A DNA stretch of 64,000 nt from Mycolicibacterium goodii (GCF_022370755.2 NZ_CP092364.2:2108001-2172000), one strand, 5' to 3'. Shown: positions 37,090-46,981, counted from the first letter of the stretch. Notes: generated by a model from the letters alone, not told the origin. Numbers and translations: made by a program.

Positions 37090-39261
37090 TCACGCCCCTG
37101 GCAGCTCCGCACGGGCGCCCGACGCGGCCCCCTTCGTCGCGGCCGCCATCGCGTCGGCGAGGCGGGCCGCGCGGACATCGTCGAACACCTCCTCGAGCAG
37201 CAGCGGACGACCATCGGGGCCGCTGAGCGGCACCCGCCAGTTGGGGTACTCGTCGGTGGTGCCCGGCTGGTTCTGTGTCTTGAGGTCACCGACGGCGTCG
37301 GTCAACGACAAGGCCAGCAGCTTCGAGGGGGTGCGGCCCAGGTAGCGGTGCAGCGCCAGTACGACGGTGTCGGTGTCGGGCGACGGTTCGGGCCCGAGCA
37401 GACCCACGCGGCGGAGTTCGTCGAGCCACGCGGCCTGCGCGGCGCGATCATCGGCCAGTTCCTCGGCGGCCGGCCGGGTGAGCAGATCGAGTTCCTCCCG
37501 CAGTCGGACGTGTTCACCGGCCAGATAGCCCGCCGTGGGTGGAAGGTCGTGCGTGGTCACCGACGACAGGCAGTACTCGCGCCAGCGCTCGGCCGGAAGC
37601 GGGCCGCCGTCGGAGTCCGATTCGAACCACAGGATCGACGTGCCGAACAGCCCACGGTCGCGCAGATAGTCGCGCACCCACGGCTCGACCGTCCCGAGAT
37701 CCTCGCCGACCACCACCGCACCGGACCGGTGCGCTTCGAGCGCGATGATGCCGATCATCGCCTCGTGGTCGTAGCGCACGTAGGTGCCCTCGGTCGGCGC
37801 GGCGCCCTTGGGGATCCACCACAACCGGAACATGCCGATGATGTGGTCGATCCGCACCCCACCGGAGTGCCGCAGCGCGGTGTTGACCAGCGCCCGGAAC
37901 GGTTCGTACGCCTGCTCGACCAGCCGGTCGGGCCGCCACGGCGGCTGTGACCAGTCCTGGCCGAGCTGGTTGAACTCGTCGGGCGGCGCGCCGGCGCTGA
38001 CCCCCAGCGCGAGCACTTCCTGCAGCGACCACGCATCGGCGCCGTTCGGATCCACCCCGACCGCGAGATCGCTCATGATGCCCAGCGCCATGCCCACCTG
38101 CGTGGCGGTGGCCTGTGCCGCGGTCAGCTGGTCATCGAGCTGCCACTGCAGCCAGCGGTGGAAGTCGACGGCCTCGGCGTGCGCGGCCGCGAACGCCGCC
38201 ACCTCGTCGCGCCGCGGATGCTGCAGTTCGACCGGCCAGGTGTGCCAATCGTTGCCGTACCGCTCAGCCAGCGCACACCACGTCGCGAAGTCGTCGAGGC
38301 TGCGGCCCTCGCGGGCCCGGTACGCCGCGTAGGCGATATCGCGCCCGGCCGATCGCGGTACGCGATAAACCTGTTGCAGGACAGCACGTTTTGCCTTCCA
38401 CGCGGCGTCACGGTCGATGCGGCCGCGGCGAACCGCGCGCCGGTTGATCGAGGCCTGTGCCTTTCGGATCCGCCCGCGCCCGCGCACGGCCGCGTACTCG
38501 GGTATCGCCTCGACCCGCAGATACAGCGGGTTGACGAAGCGCCGCGAGGTCGGCAGATACGGTGACGGCTCCATGGGTTCGGCCGGGGACGCCGCGTGCA
38601 ACGGGTTGATGAGCACAAAACCCGCGTCGTGCCGGGTCGCCGACCACACCGCGATGTCGGCGAGATCGGTGAGATCTCCGGTGCCCCAGGAGTTTCGGGA
38701 GCGAACACTGTAGAGCTGCAGAGCCATGCCCCAGGTGCGCCCGGCCCCGAGGCGGGCGGGCAGTGCCAACGTGGCGGGGGAGATGACCACCGGGGTCTCG
38801 GCTTCGAAGTCGCAGAGCTCACCGACCCGCAGGTGCAGGCGGTGATACCCCAGCGGCAGGTCGGCAGGCAGTTCGAACGAGGCCTCGCCGACCAGGCGGT
38901 CGCCGAGGTCGAAGGGCGGACGGTTGTTCTCCAGTTGCCGCAGCCCGTACCGCGTCGTGCCGTCCTCAAGGGTCAAGAACACCTCGACCGAGTCGCCGTG
39001 GGTCACGTGCACCCAGAAAGTCGACGTGGTCCCCGAACGGCCGAGCACGATCGGCGGCAGCGGCCGCCGCCAGTACTCACGGTCATGGGCGGCCAGCGCG
39101 GCGGCACGGCCCTCCTCGGTGCGCGCGTCGATCCCCAGCGCGTCGAGCACCGCAATCAGGGTGGACTCCGGCACCGCGATGCGACGCCCGGCCCAGTCCT
39201 CGTAATCGCTGGCCACCCCGTAGCGGGCGGCGAGTTCGGCAAGGGCCGATGAGGTGGTCAT
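37090..39261 (-). CDS. malQ: 4-alpha-glucanotransferase (amylomaltase)
   Basis: 723 residues, the length of mycobacterial MalQ. GH77 features include YAAYRAREGR, GVDPNGADAW, GGVRIDHIIGMFRLWWIP (nucleophile Asp in RIDH), VVGEDLGTVEPWVRDYL (acid Glu) and TTHDLPPTAGYLAG. It moves maltosyl and longer glucan units between alpha-1,4 chains in glycogen and maltose metabolism. An N-terminal extension of about 150 residues is normal for the actinobacterial form. Starts at the ATG at 39261. Confidence 0.96.
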   Translation of the reverse strand: MTTSSALAELAARYGVASDYEDWAGRRIAVPESTLIAVLDALGIDARTEEGRAAALAAHDREYWRRPLPPIVLGRSGTTSTFWVHVTHGDSVEVFLTLEDGTTRYGLRQLENNRPPFDLGDRLVGEASFELPADLPLGYHRLHLRVGELCDFEAETPVVISPATLALPARLGAGRTWGMALQLYSVRSRNSWGTGDLTDLADIAVWSATRHDAGFVLINPLHAASPAEPMEPSPYLPTSRRFVNPLYLRVEAIPEYAAVRGRGRIRKAQASINRRAVRRGRIDRDAAWKAKRAVLQQVYRVPRSAGRDIAYAAYRAREGRSLDDFATWCALAERYGNDWHTWPVELQHPRRDEVAAFAAAHAEAVDFHRWLQWQLDDQLTAAQATATQVGMALGIMSDLAVGVDPNGADAWSLQEVLALGVSAGAPPDEFNQLGQDWSQPPWRPDRLVEQAYEPFRALVNTALRHSGGVRIDHIIGMFRLWWIPKGAAPTEGTYVRYDHEAMIGIIALEAHRSGAVVVGEDLGTVEPWVRDYLRDRGLFGTSILWFESDSDGGPLPAERWREYCLSSVTTHDLPPTAGYLAGEHVRLREELDLLTRPAAEELADDRAAQAAWLDELRRVGLLGPEPSPDTDTVVLALHRYLGRTPSKLLALSLTDAVGDLKTQNQPGTTDEYPNWRVPLSGPDGRPLLLEEVFDDVRAARLADAMAAATKGAASGARAELPGA

Positions 39262-39505
39262 GGGGTCAATCTTGGGGTGCCGAAAGCGATCGCGTCACCC
39301 GACCCGGTCCGCCGGCGAAGCGCCCCGGTTCGCGCGGAACGCGCCGGGGTGCGCAATATCGTTGGGCGCCAAGATGATCGGCGTCGAGCAGATCGGGCCG
39401 ATGCCGGACTGGCGTCGCGCAGCGGTCGATGACCAGAATTGAAGACCATGCGCCAAGCGTGCCCGCGCACCGGCCACGGTAAACCCGGGCGGTAGTGTCG
39501 CCTCA

Positions 39506-40738
39506 GTGGTGACAGAACAGCGTGACCCGGTGATGACACGCCGCGCCAGGGTCGCCGTCGCGGCCCTGTTCCTCACGAACGGCGCCATCTTCGCGAACCT
39601 GCTGCCGCGTTATCCCGAGATCAAGACCGACCTGCAGCTCAGCAACGCCACCTACGGCGCGGCCGTCGCGGCGTTCTCGGCCGGAGCGCTGGTCGCGGGT
39701 CTGACCGCAGGCGCGCTGATCCGCCGGTTCCGCAGCTCTCGGGTGGCCGTCACCCTCACCGTCGCGCTCGCGGTGTTCGTGCTCGCGGCCGGTCTGGCGT
39801 CCACACCGATCCTGTTCGCAGCGGCGCTGTTCCTCGCCGGCGCGTGCGATTCGGTCGTCGACGTCGCCCAGAACGCACACGGACTACGGGTGCAACGCGA
39901 GTACGGCCGGTCGATCATCAACTCGCTGCACGCCGTCTGGGCGATCGGCGCGGTGCTCGGCGGGCTGACCGGCGCCGCCACCATCGCGATGCACATCCCG
40001 CGCGGTGTGCACCTGGCGGTGATCGCCGTCCTGTTCAGCGTCATCGCGGTCGCCGCATACCGCTATCTGCTGCCGGGCGCCGACCACGACGACCACCCGG
40101 CCGTCCATGCTCCGGCCGGGCTGAGGGCCGGCCCGCGCATCTACCTGATCCTGCTCGCGCTCGTGGTGATCGCGATCGCCGGCGCCACTGTCGAGGATGC
40201 CGGAAGTTCGTGGGCCACCCTGTATCTGCGGGACACGCTGAACGCCCCGCCGGCCGTCGCGGCGTTCGGTTACATCGCGCTCGTCGGCTTCATGTTCATC
40301 GGCCGCATGATCGGCGACCGGATGGTCGACCGGTTCGGCGAGACCACGGTGGTCCGGGCAGGCGGGCTCGTCGCCGCCGTCGGAATGGGCACCGCGCTGG
40401 CCTTCCCGAGCCTGGCGGGGTCGATCGCGGGGTTCGCCGCGGCCGGTTTCGGCGTGGCCACGCTGATCCCCGCGGCCATGCACGCCGCCGATCAGCTGCC
40501 CGGCCTGCGGCCTGGCACCGGGTTGACCGCGGTCACCTGGCTCATGCGGGTCGGGTTCTTCGGCGCACCGCTGCTCGTCGGCGTGATCGCCGACGCGGCA
40601 GGCCTGCGCGCCGGCCTGCTGGCGGTGCCTGCCGCCGGACTGCTCGCCATCGTGCTCGCGGGTGCGCTGCGGCCGCGCCCCGTCCCGGCGCCGGCCTCAG
40701 TGCGTGGCGCCGGCCAACTCGATCGTGAACACCCCTGA
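39506..40738 (+). CDS. MFS transporter
   Basis: 410 residues and about 12 membrane helices. LLPRYPEIKTDLQLSNATYGAAV near the N-terminus and GDRMVDRFGETTVV between the halves are typical of the fucose/YbjJ-like MFS group. Substrate unknown. The start is GTG 39506 (or 39509), with no strong ribosome-binding site. The last 42 bases overlap the convergent SMR gene. Confidence 0.9.
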   Translation: MVTEQRDPVMTRRARVAVAALFLTNGAIFANLLPRYPEIKTDLQLSNATYGAAVAAFSAGALVAGLTAGALIRRFRSSRVAVTLTVALAVFVLAAGLASTPILFAAALFLAGACDSVVDVAQNAHGLRVQREYGRSIINSLHAVWAIGAVLGGLTGAATIAMHIPRGVHLAVIAVLFSVIAVAAYRYLLPGADHDDHPAVHAPAGLRAGPRIYLILLALVVIAIAGATVEDAGSSWATLYLRDTLNAPPAVAAFGYIALVGFMFIGRMIGDRMVDRFGETTVVRAGGLVAAVGMGTALAFPSLAGSIAGFAAAGFGVATLIPAAMHAADQLPGLRPGTGLTAVTWLMRVGFFGAPLLVGVIADAAGLRAGLLAVPAAGLLAIVLAGALRPRPVPAPASVRGAGQLDREHP

Positions 40739-41023
40739 CACGATCAGGGCGATGCCCAGCAGCATCATCGGCGTGAGGGGATCGTCGAACAGCACGCGCG
40801 CGACCACCGCGACGAGCGCGACACCGCACGCCGTCCAGATGCCGTACGCGATGCCCACCGGAACCCCCAGGGACAGCGCGACCCACAGCAGATAGAACGA
40901 CGCCGTGTAGCCGATCACCACCGGAACGATCCAGGCCTTGCGGCGGAACCCGTCCGAGGCGCGCAGCGCGAGCGTCGCCATCACCTCGACCACGATCGCG
41001 CCGGCCAGGGCCAGCCACATCAC
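40697..41023 (-). CDS. Small multidrug resistance (SMR) subunit
   Basis: 108 residues and four helices. IVVEVMATLALRAS in helix 1 contains the essential Glu that binds cations and protons, and PVGIAYGIWTACGV is the family signature. The ATG overlaps the TGA of the upstream SMR gene by four bases. Two unequal SMR genes in tandem indicate a heterodimer such as EbrAB or YkkCD, exporting cationic drugs or guanidinium-type compounds. Confidence 0.93.
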   Translation of the reverse strand: MMWLALAGAIVVEVMATLALRASDGFRRKAWIVPVVIGYTASFYLLWVALSLGVPVGIAYGIWTACGVALVAVVARVLFDDPLTPMMLLGIALIVSGVFTIELAGATH

Positions 41024-41361
41024 GACCGGGCCTCGCGTTCGTGCGATCCGAATTCGACCAGCAGGACCCCGGCGATGATCAACCCGATACCGGCCACGAT
41101 CGGCCAGGTGAACGGATCACCGAACAACAGCGCGGCCAGGACCGCGGTGCTCGCGGTACCGAGCGCACCCCAGATGCCGTAGGCCACGCCGACCGGCATG
41201 CCTGCGCGCAACACCAACGTCAGCAACAGGAATGCCGCGACATAACCGGTGACCACGAGAACCAGCCACAGTGGGTGGTCCTGGGACGCCCTCAGTGACA
41301 GTGTGGCGGTCACTTCGACGACGACAGCCCCCAACAGCAACGCCCACTTCCGCACCCGCAC
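41020..41361 (-). CDS. Small multidrug resistance (SMR) subunit, partner
   Basis: 113 residues and four helices; VVVEVTATLSLRAS has the membrane Glu and PVGVAYGIWGALGT the signature. It is the first gene of the SMR pair. The C-terminus is slightly longer and charged (GSHEREARS), while the partner ends almost at helix 4, consistent with opposite topologies in a heterodimer. Exact substrate unknown. Confidence 0.93.
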   Translation of the reverse strand: MRVRKWALLLGAVVVEVTATLSLRASQDHPLWLVLVVTGYVAAFLLLTLVLRAGMPVGVAYGIWGALGTASTAVLAALLFGDPFTWPIVAGIGLIIAGVLLVEFGSHEREARS

Positions 41362-41389
41362 AAACTAGCCGATGGGCCGAGGCGCGCCC

Positions 41390-42466
41390 TCAGGCGATGG
41401 CGGCGGCGGGCCGGCTGTCGAACAGTTCGGCCACCGCGTCGACCACGGCGTCGAGTTGCTCCGCGGAGTGCCTGCCCAGACCGCATTCGGTGGACAGGCC
41501 GAACCGGTCGAGGAACTTACCCGCGAGCGCGGCGCGGTGACGGGCACCCGCCGCACCGTCCTCGGCGTGGACCAGGCCCAGGTAGAACTCAGTTTCGGGT
41601 TCGATGGCCAGGTTCGCCAACGGTTGCCAGTGCGCGAGCTTGTTCCACGTCGTCACGGTCGCGGCATGGAAGGCATCGATGCGTCGCGGCACATGCCGCG
41701 ACAACCCGTTGGCCACCGCGACGATCACCGATGCGTCCCGCGGATAGACGTGCCTGCCGCCGCGGGCCGCGGCCTCGGCGTCCGGCGGGTCGCCCATGAA
41801 CGGCGACGCACCGAACTTGGAATCGCCGTAGCAGAGGTGGAAGGTCAGCTCGACGTCATGGGCGACCCAGGACGCCGGGCGCGCGGTCGCGGCGTAGATC
41901 TCCTCGAAATCCTTGTACGGGTTGGGGAACCAGCCCTCGATGGTGGCGTCCTCGATCGGCAGGTCCCATTGGATCACCAGATCCTCGTGCGGGATCGCGG
42001 CCTGGATGGCATCGACGCTGTCCTTCAACGGCTTCTCGTAGGCGCGGGCGACCTCGACCTGAGAGTCGAACTCCACGAAGAAGTTCACCGCGTTGAACGG
42101 CGTCGGGATCGACACCAGGAACTTCGACTGCGGCGCCAGTTCGCCACGGTCGCGGGCCTTGCGGAACAGCGCGTACGACGCGATCGCGTGATCGGGGTAA
42201 TCGAACGCCGGGAAACTCACGTCGGTGGCGGTGCTGCCGGGGCGCAACCGCGCCAGACGCCGCCCGTCGGCCTCGACCACATCCAACGTCGGGTTGTCGA
42301 GGAAATGCGAGGTCTGCGTCAGCACCCAGTTGGCCCGCTCACCCGGTTCCCCGTCGGGCACCCGGCTGACCGCGGGTTGCAGGCGCGAGCCCACGAACCG
42401 GAAGGCGTCGGCGACGGTGGGCCGATTGATGCTGCCGGTGAGATAGAACTTGTTCTGGTAGCTCAT
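41390..42466 (-). CDS. MetE-like (cobalamin-independent methionine synthase-like) protein
   Basis: 358 residues, about the size of a single MetE C-terminal barrel. SINRPTVADAF and SRVPDGEPGER near the start and GLSTECGLGRH near the end match the UROD/MetE-like plan, with Cys in the zinc-ligand position. It lacks the N-terminal half of MetE, so classical methionine synthesis is unlikely; methyl or sulfur transfer on a small compound is more plausible. It lies 21 bases after the SfnB-like gene in the same operon. Confidence 0.82.
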   Translation of the reverse strand: MSYQNKFYLTGSINRPTVADAFRFVGSRLQPAVSRVPDGEPGERANWVLTQTSHFLDNPTLDVVEADGRRLARLRPGSTATDVSFPAFDYPDHAIASYALFRKARDRGELAPQSKFLVSIPTPFNAVNFFVEFDSQVEVARAYEKPLKDSVDAIQAAIPHEDLVIQWDLPIEDATIEGWFPNPYKDFEEIYAATARPASWVAHDVELTFHLCYGDSKFGASPFMGDPPDAEAAARGGRHVYPRDASVIVAVANGLSRHVPRRIDAFHAATVTTWNKLAHWQPLANLAIEPETEFYLGLVHAEDGAAGARHRAALAGKFLDRFGLSTECGLGRHSAEQLDAVVDAVAELFDSRPAAAIA

Positions 42467-42487
42467 GTTGTTCGGCTCCTTCGGAGT

Positions 42488-43753
42488 TCACAGCACCAGG
42501 CCCAGCCGGGGCGGCCGGGTGCCGTGCAGGGTGTGGTTGCCCAGGTGGACGTACTTCCACCGGGCCGGGTCGTGCAGTGAGTGGGTGCGGACATTGCGCC
42601 AGTGCCGGTCCAGGTTCACCGCGGTGTCGGTTCCCGAGGTCCCGGTGAGCTCGAAGATGCCACTGGCGATCTCGACGGCGTACTCCTGCGCCAGGGCCTT
42701 GGCGGCCGCGACGGTCAACGACGCCTCTGCGGCGGTGTCGCGCGACAGCTCCGCCTCGGCCTGGCCGGCGTCGATGGCTGCCGTACCACGCGCCAGCAGC
42801 GCCTCGAGGGCATAGAGCCGGGCGGTGAGCTCACCGAACCGGCGCACCACGTGGGGTTCCTCGGCGGCACTGCCGACACCGGCCAGCACGGCCTCCTTCC
42901 ACGGCCGTGACCTGGTGCGCACGAACTCCGCGCCGTCCTCGAGTGCGGCGCGCGCGATCCCGATGTCGATCGCGGCGTGCAACGCCTGGTCGTACGCGCC
43001 GAGCACCGACGGTGGCGCGTCGACCGGGTCGGGCGCCGCGCCCTCCTCGATCACCAGATCGGCGTCGACCACGACGTCGACGAGGCGCACCTCACCGCTC
43101 GCGGTGCCGCGCTGCCCGAAGGCCGACCATTTGTCGAGGTCGAGGGTGACGCCCTCCTGATCGGGCCGGACGAACAGCGTCGCGGTCTCGCCCTCCCGGT
43201 CGGCGATGGCCGCCGCCACCGCGATCCACGTCGCGCCCAATGCGCCGGTGGCGTAGTACTTGGTGCCGTTGAGCAGCCACGTGCCGTCCCCACGCCGGGC
43301 CACCGAGGTGCGCCGGTCGAGTGCCGTCGCGGTGCCCCGCTCGGCGGTCGCGTTGCCCAGCTGCGCGCCTGCGAGGATGTCGGCGTAGATCCGGGGCGCA
43401 GGGGCCGCATCACCCAACCCCGAGATCGCCTCACCGATCACGAAGTGCGACAACAACAGCTGACCGAGGGCGCCGTCACCGCGAGAGAGCCGTCGCAACA
43501 CCTCGACCTTGGTCGAGGCGGGCAGGCCTGGTCCGCCGTGCGCGGCGGGCACCACGATGCCCAGCAGCCCCGATTCGGCGACCTGACGCAGCTGCGGCAA
43601 CAGGGACGCCCGCCGCAGCTCGCGCTCGGCGCTGTCGGCGGCGAACACCTTCGCCAGCGCATCGGCAGTGGCCAGCGCCTCCTGCGAGGTGCGCGGCACC
43701 GGCGCTCCGGTGGGAAGGGGATAAGAGGTCGGATCAGGGACGGTGACGGTCAT
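42488..43753 (-). CDS. Acyl-CoA-dehydrogenase-fold flavin monooxygenase, SfnB/DszC-like
   Basis: 421 residues with the acyl-CoA dehydrogenase fold (helical N-terminal part, KYYATGALGATWIAVAA in the beta domain, helical C-terminus). It lacks the typical catalytic Glu context of beta-oxidation dehydrogenases and resembles SfnB/DszC-type monooxygenases that release sulfur from organosulfur compounds using FMNH2. The ATG at 43753 (MTVTVPDPTSY) is chosen; the longer reading adds a Cys-rich leader. First gene of a two-gene operon with the MetE-like protein; no flavin reductase is present. Confidence 0.85.
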   Translation of the reverse strand: MTVTVPDPTSYPLPTGAPVPRTSQEALATADALAKVFAADSAERELRRASLLPQLRQVAESGLLGIVVPAAHGGPGLPASTKVEVLRRLSRGDGALGQLLLSHFVIGEAISGLGDAAPAPRIYADILAGAQLGNATAERGTATALDRRTSVARRGDGTWLLNGTKYYATGALGATWIAVAAAIADREGETATLFVRPDQEGVTLDLDKWSAFGQRGTASGEVRLVDVVVDADLVIEEGAAPDPVDAPPSVLGAYDQALHAAIDIGIARAALEDGAEFVRTRSRPWKEAVLAGVGSAAEEPHVVRRFGELTARLYALEALLARGTAAIDAGQAEAELSRDTAAEASLTVAAAKALAQEYAVEIASGIFELTGTSGTDTAVNLDRHWRNVRTHSLHDPARWKYVHLGNHTLHGTRPPRLGLVL

Positions 43754-43929
43754 GGCGGGTGAACGTACTGGTGCCTGCGCGATGCAGCGAGGTTTGCAAC
43801 CAGCGAGAGTGTTTCTCGGTCCCGACGGAAAACCGCAGTTCACACCGGCTTACCGGAATCGTCGGTATCGTGGATGCCGCTTTGCGAGTGGTCCCGATTC
43901 CAACGTCCAGCGAACGTCGAGGAGGTCAG

Positions 43930-45492
43930 ATGCCCAACGCCGCACGGATCGTCGACGGCCCGGTGGCCGAGACCGAATACGGTCCGGTCCGTGGCATCGA
44001 CGACGGAACCGCGAAGGCGTGGTCGGGAATTCGCTTCGCCCGCGCACCGATCGGCGAATTGCGTTGGCGGGCACCAGAACCGCCAGCACCGTGGCGTGAC
44101 GTGTTCGACGCGACAACGGTGGGGCCGGTGTGTCCGCAATCCACCGACCCGAGGATCCCGCTCGATCTCGGTGGCAGGCAGGACGAGGACAGCCTGGTGC
44201 TCAACGTGTGGGCTCCCTCCGGGTGCCGGCCCGGTGACCGCAGACCCGTCATGGTGTGGGTGCACGGCGGTGCCTATGTGCTGGGGTCGGCGAGCCAACC
44301 GCTCTACCGGGGGCGGGTGCTCGCCTCAGAAGGTGACGTCGTGGTCGTCACCGTCAACTACCGGCTCGGCGCCTTCGGCTTCCTCGATCTGTCCGAGTAC
44401 AGCAGCCGCACCATGCGGTTCGACACCAACCTCGGTCTGCGCGACGTGATCTTCGCACTGCAGTGGGTCCGCAACAACATCGCGGCCTTCGGAGGCGACC
44501 CCCACCGCGTGACGCTGTTCGGGGAGTCCGCGGGCGGCGGCATGGTGACGACCCTGCTGGCCAGTCCGGCCGCCGAGGGCCTGTTCTCGGCCGCGATCGC
44601 GCAGAGTTCGCCCGCGACGTCGGTGTACGACGCCGAGCGCTCACGCCGGGTCGCGCGGCAACTGCTCGACCGGCTCCTGATCGAACCCGACGATGCGGCG
44701 CGGCTCGCGAACGTGCCGCTGCCGGCCATCCTGGCCGCGTCCCACCAGATCTTCAACGAGGTACCTTCCCAGTCCCCGGGCACGCTGGCGTTCGCGCCGA
44801 TCGTCGACGGTGACGTGGTACCGGACTATCCGGTGCAGGCCGCGCGTGCCGGCCGCACGCATCCCGTCCCGCTGCTCATCGGCACCAACAAGCACGAGGC
44901 ATCGCTGTTCCGCTGGATGAAGTCACCGCTGATGCCCATCACGCCCGAGGCGATCCGGACGATGTTCGAGGGAATCGCCTCCGAACAGCCGGGCCTGGCT
45001 CTGCCCACCGAGGACGAGATCCGCGCGGCGTACGCGGGTATGCGGACCAGGGCGATCGGCATGGGGGTCGCGCGCGACATCGGCTTCCGGATGCCCACGT
45101 TGTGGTTCGCCGACGGACACAGCACGTCGGCGCCGGTGTACCTGTACCGGTTCGACTTCTCCACGCCGATGCTGCGGCTGCTGCGGCTGGGCGCCTCGCA
45201 CGCCACCGAGCTGCCGTATGTGTGGGGCAATCTCGTTGCGGGGCCGAAAGATCCGACGTTCAAGCTGGGTGGTCTCAAGCAGGGCAGGAAGGTCTCGCAG
45301 CGCATGCGTCGCCGCTGGGTGAACTTCGCGACCACCGGCGAGCCCACCGGCGCGCTGGGCGAACCGGTCTGGCGCCGCTACCGGCGCGAGGACCGGGCCA
45401 CGCTGGTGATCGACAAGCAGGACAAGACGGTGACCAACCTCGACCAGGAGTTGCAGGCGGCGTGGGGTGATCAGGTACTCAACTTCCGGTGA
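43930..45492 (+). CDS. Type-B carboxylesterase
   Basis: 520 residues. The oxyanion-hole region VWVHGGAYVLGS, the nucleophile elbow FGESAGGG and the catalytic His in GASHATELPYVWGN identify the carboxylesterase B/para-nitrobenzyl esterase family. No signal peptide. ATG 43930 is preceded by GAGGAGG, so the longer open frame from 43759 is not the start. It is divergent from the SfnB-like gene and 21 bases upstream of the desaturase-family gene. Confidence 0.93.
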   Translation: MPNAARIVDGPVAETEYGPVRGIDDGTAKAWSGIRFARAPIGELRWRAPEPPAPWRDVFDATTVGPVCPQSTDPRIPLDLGGRQDEDSLVLNVWAPSGCRPGDRRPVMVWVHGGAYVLGSASQPLYRGRVLASEGDVVVVTVNYRLGAFGFLDLSEYSSRTMRFDTNLGLRDVIFALQWVRNNIAAFGGDPHRVTLFGESAGGGMVTTLLASPAAEGLFSAAIAQSSPATSVYDAERSRRVARQLLDRLLIEPDDAARLANVPLPAILAASHQIFNEVPSQSPGTLAFAPIVDGDVVPDYPVQAARAGRTHPVPLLIGTNKHEASLFRWMKSPLMPITPEAIRTMFEGIASEQPGLALPTEDEIRAAYAGMRTRAIGMGVARDIGFRMPTLWFADGHSTSAPVYLYRFDFSTPMLRLLRLGASHATELPYVWGNLVAGPKDPTFKLGGLKQGRKVSQRMRRRWVNFATTGEPTGALGEPVWRRYRREDRATLVIDKQDKTVTNLDQELQAAWGDQVLNFR

Positions 45493-45513
45493 CTGGGTTA
45501 CGCTCCCGGGCTG

Positions 45514-46443
45514 ATGGACGTGTTGCGGTCCGTGCTGGACTTTCTGCCCCCGCCGATGCGGGATCCCGTGATGTTCGCGATCCCGTTCTTCCTTCTGCTG
45601 CTGACGCTGGAGTGGACCGCCGCGCGTCGGTTGGAGCACATCGACGACAGCACGGCAGCGGCCGGGCGCGCGCCCGCCGGTGCCTTCCACACCAGGGACG
45701 CGTGGACCAGCCTCTCGATGGGGATGGTGTCGGTCGCGACCACGGCCGGATGGAAGCTGCTGGCGCTGCTGGGATACGCCGTGCTCTACGCCTACGTCGC
45801 ACCGTGGCAGCTGCCGGCGGACCAGTGGTACACGTGGGTGATCGCACTGCTGGGGGTGGATCTGCTGTGGTACACCTACCACCGGGTGGCGCACCGGGTG
45901 CGGCTGATCTGGGCGACGCATCAGGCGCACCATTCGAGCGAGTACTTCAACTTCGCCACGGCACTGCGCCAGAAATGGAACAACAGCGGTGAGATCGTGG
46001 CGTGGATTCCCCTGCCGCTGTTGGGGGTTCCACCGTGGGTGGTGTTCGCGAGCTTCTCGGTGAATCTCATCTACCAGTTCTGGGTGCACACCGAGCGCAT
46101 CGGCAAGCTGTGGCGGCCGATCGAGTTCGTCTTCAACACCCCGTCGCACCACCGCGTGCACCACGGCAGCGACGAGCTGTATCTCGACCGCAACTACGGC
46201 GGCATCCTCATCATCTGGGACCGCCTGTTCGGCACGTTCCAGGAAGAGGTGTTCCGTCCGCGCTACGGGCTGACCAAACCGGTCGGGACCTACAACATCT
46301 GGAAGCTGCAGACCCACGAATACGTGGCGATCGCGCGCGACGTGCGCAGCGCCCGCCGCTGGTCGGACCGGCTCGGTTTCGTGTTCGGCCCACCCGGCTG
46401 GTGCCCGGCGCCGACGGGTGAAACGGCCGAAGTGCGGACCTGA
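45514..46443 (+). CDS. erg3: Sterol desaturase/fatty acid hydroxylase family membrane protein
   Basis: 309 residues with several membrane helices and the three His boxes HRVAHR, HQAHHSSE and HHRVHHGS that bind the diiron centre. Its place and sequence style match Rv1814 (annotated erg3, C-5 sterol desaturase) of M. tuberculosis. Mycobacteria do not make ergosterol, so the real substrate, perhaps a lipid or host sterol, is uncertain. Follows the esterase by 21 bases. Confidence 0.9.
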   Translation: MDVLRSVLDFLPPPMRDPVMFAIPFFLLLLTLEWTAARRLEHIDDSTAAAGRAPAGAFHTRDAWTSLSMGMVSVATTAGWKLLALLGYAVLYAYVAPWQLPADQWYTWVIALLGVDLLWYTYHRVAHRVRLIWATHQAHHSSEYFNFATALRQKWNNSGEIVAWIPLPLLGVPPWVVFASFSVNLIYQFWVHTERIGKLWRPIEFVFNTPSHHRVHHGSDELYLDRNYGGILIIWDRLFGTFQEEVFRPRYGLTKPVGTYNIWKLQTHEYVAIARDVRSARRWSDRLGFVFGPPGWCPAPTGETAEVRT

Positions 46444-46469
46444 TCGGGCCGGAGTCGCAGTATGGGGGA

Positions 46470-46979
46470 ATGGATGTCAAAGAGGTACTGCTACCCGGCA
46501 TCGGCCTGAGGTTCGAATTCGAGAACCGCGACGGTGACCGTATCGGCGTCGTGGCCCTGCGCACCGGCGATTTCGAGGTGGTGGTCTACCCGCACGAAGA
46601 CCCCGATCAGGCACAGCGTGTGTTCCGGCTGACCGACGAGGAGGCCGAGGCGCTGGCCCAGATCCTCGGCGCACCACGCATCGCCGAGAAGTTCGCCGAC
46701 CTCACCCGCGAAGTGCCCGGTCTCGATGCCGGCCAGGTGACGATTCGCCCGGCCAGTCCGTTCGTCGACCATCCCCTCGGTGACACCAAGGCGCGCACCA
46801 GAACCGGCGCGTCGATCGTCGCGATCGTCCGTGACGACGAGGTGCTGGCATCGCCGAGCCCGTCCGAGATCCTGCGCGCCGGTGACGTGCTCGTGGTGAT
46901 CGGCACCGTGGACGGCATCGCCGGCGTGGGGCAGATCGTCGCCAACGGCGACATTTCAGGTCCTGCCGACCAGGCCTGA
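46470..46979 (+). CDS. RCK_C (TrkA-C) regulatory subunit of a cation/proton antiporter
   Basis: 169 residues. The C-terminal 80 (GASIVAIVRDDEVLASPSPS...GDVLVVIGTVDGI) are a TrkA-C domain; the N-terminal half is the KhtT-type companion domain. It starts two bases before the antiporter gene's own GTG region, so the two are translated together. It should gate the membrane subunit in response to a nucleotide or small ligand. Confidence 0.9.
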   Translation: MDVKEVLLPGIGLRFEFENRDGDRIGVVALRTGDFEVVVYPHEDPDQAQRVFRLTDEEAEALAQILGAPRIAEKFADLTREVPGLDAGQVTIRPASPFVDHPLGDTKARTRTGASIVAIVRDDEVLASPSPSEILRAGDVLVVIGTVDGIAGVGQIVANGDISGPADQA

Positions 46980-46981
46980 CC

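Noticed and set aside
39297..39360. GC-rich palindromic stretch upstream of malQ
   Set aside because: Only six paired bases hold and there is no sign of a terminator or a riboswitch.
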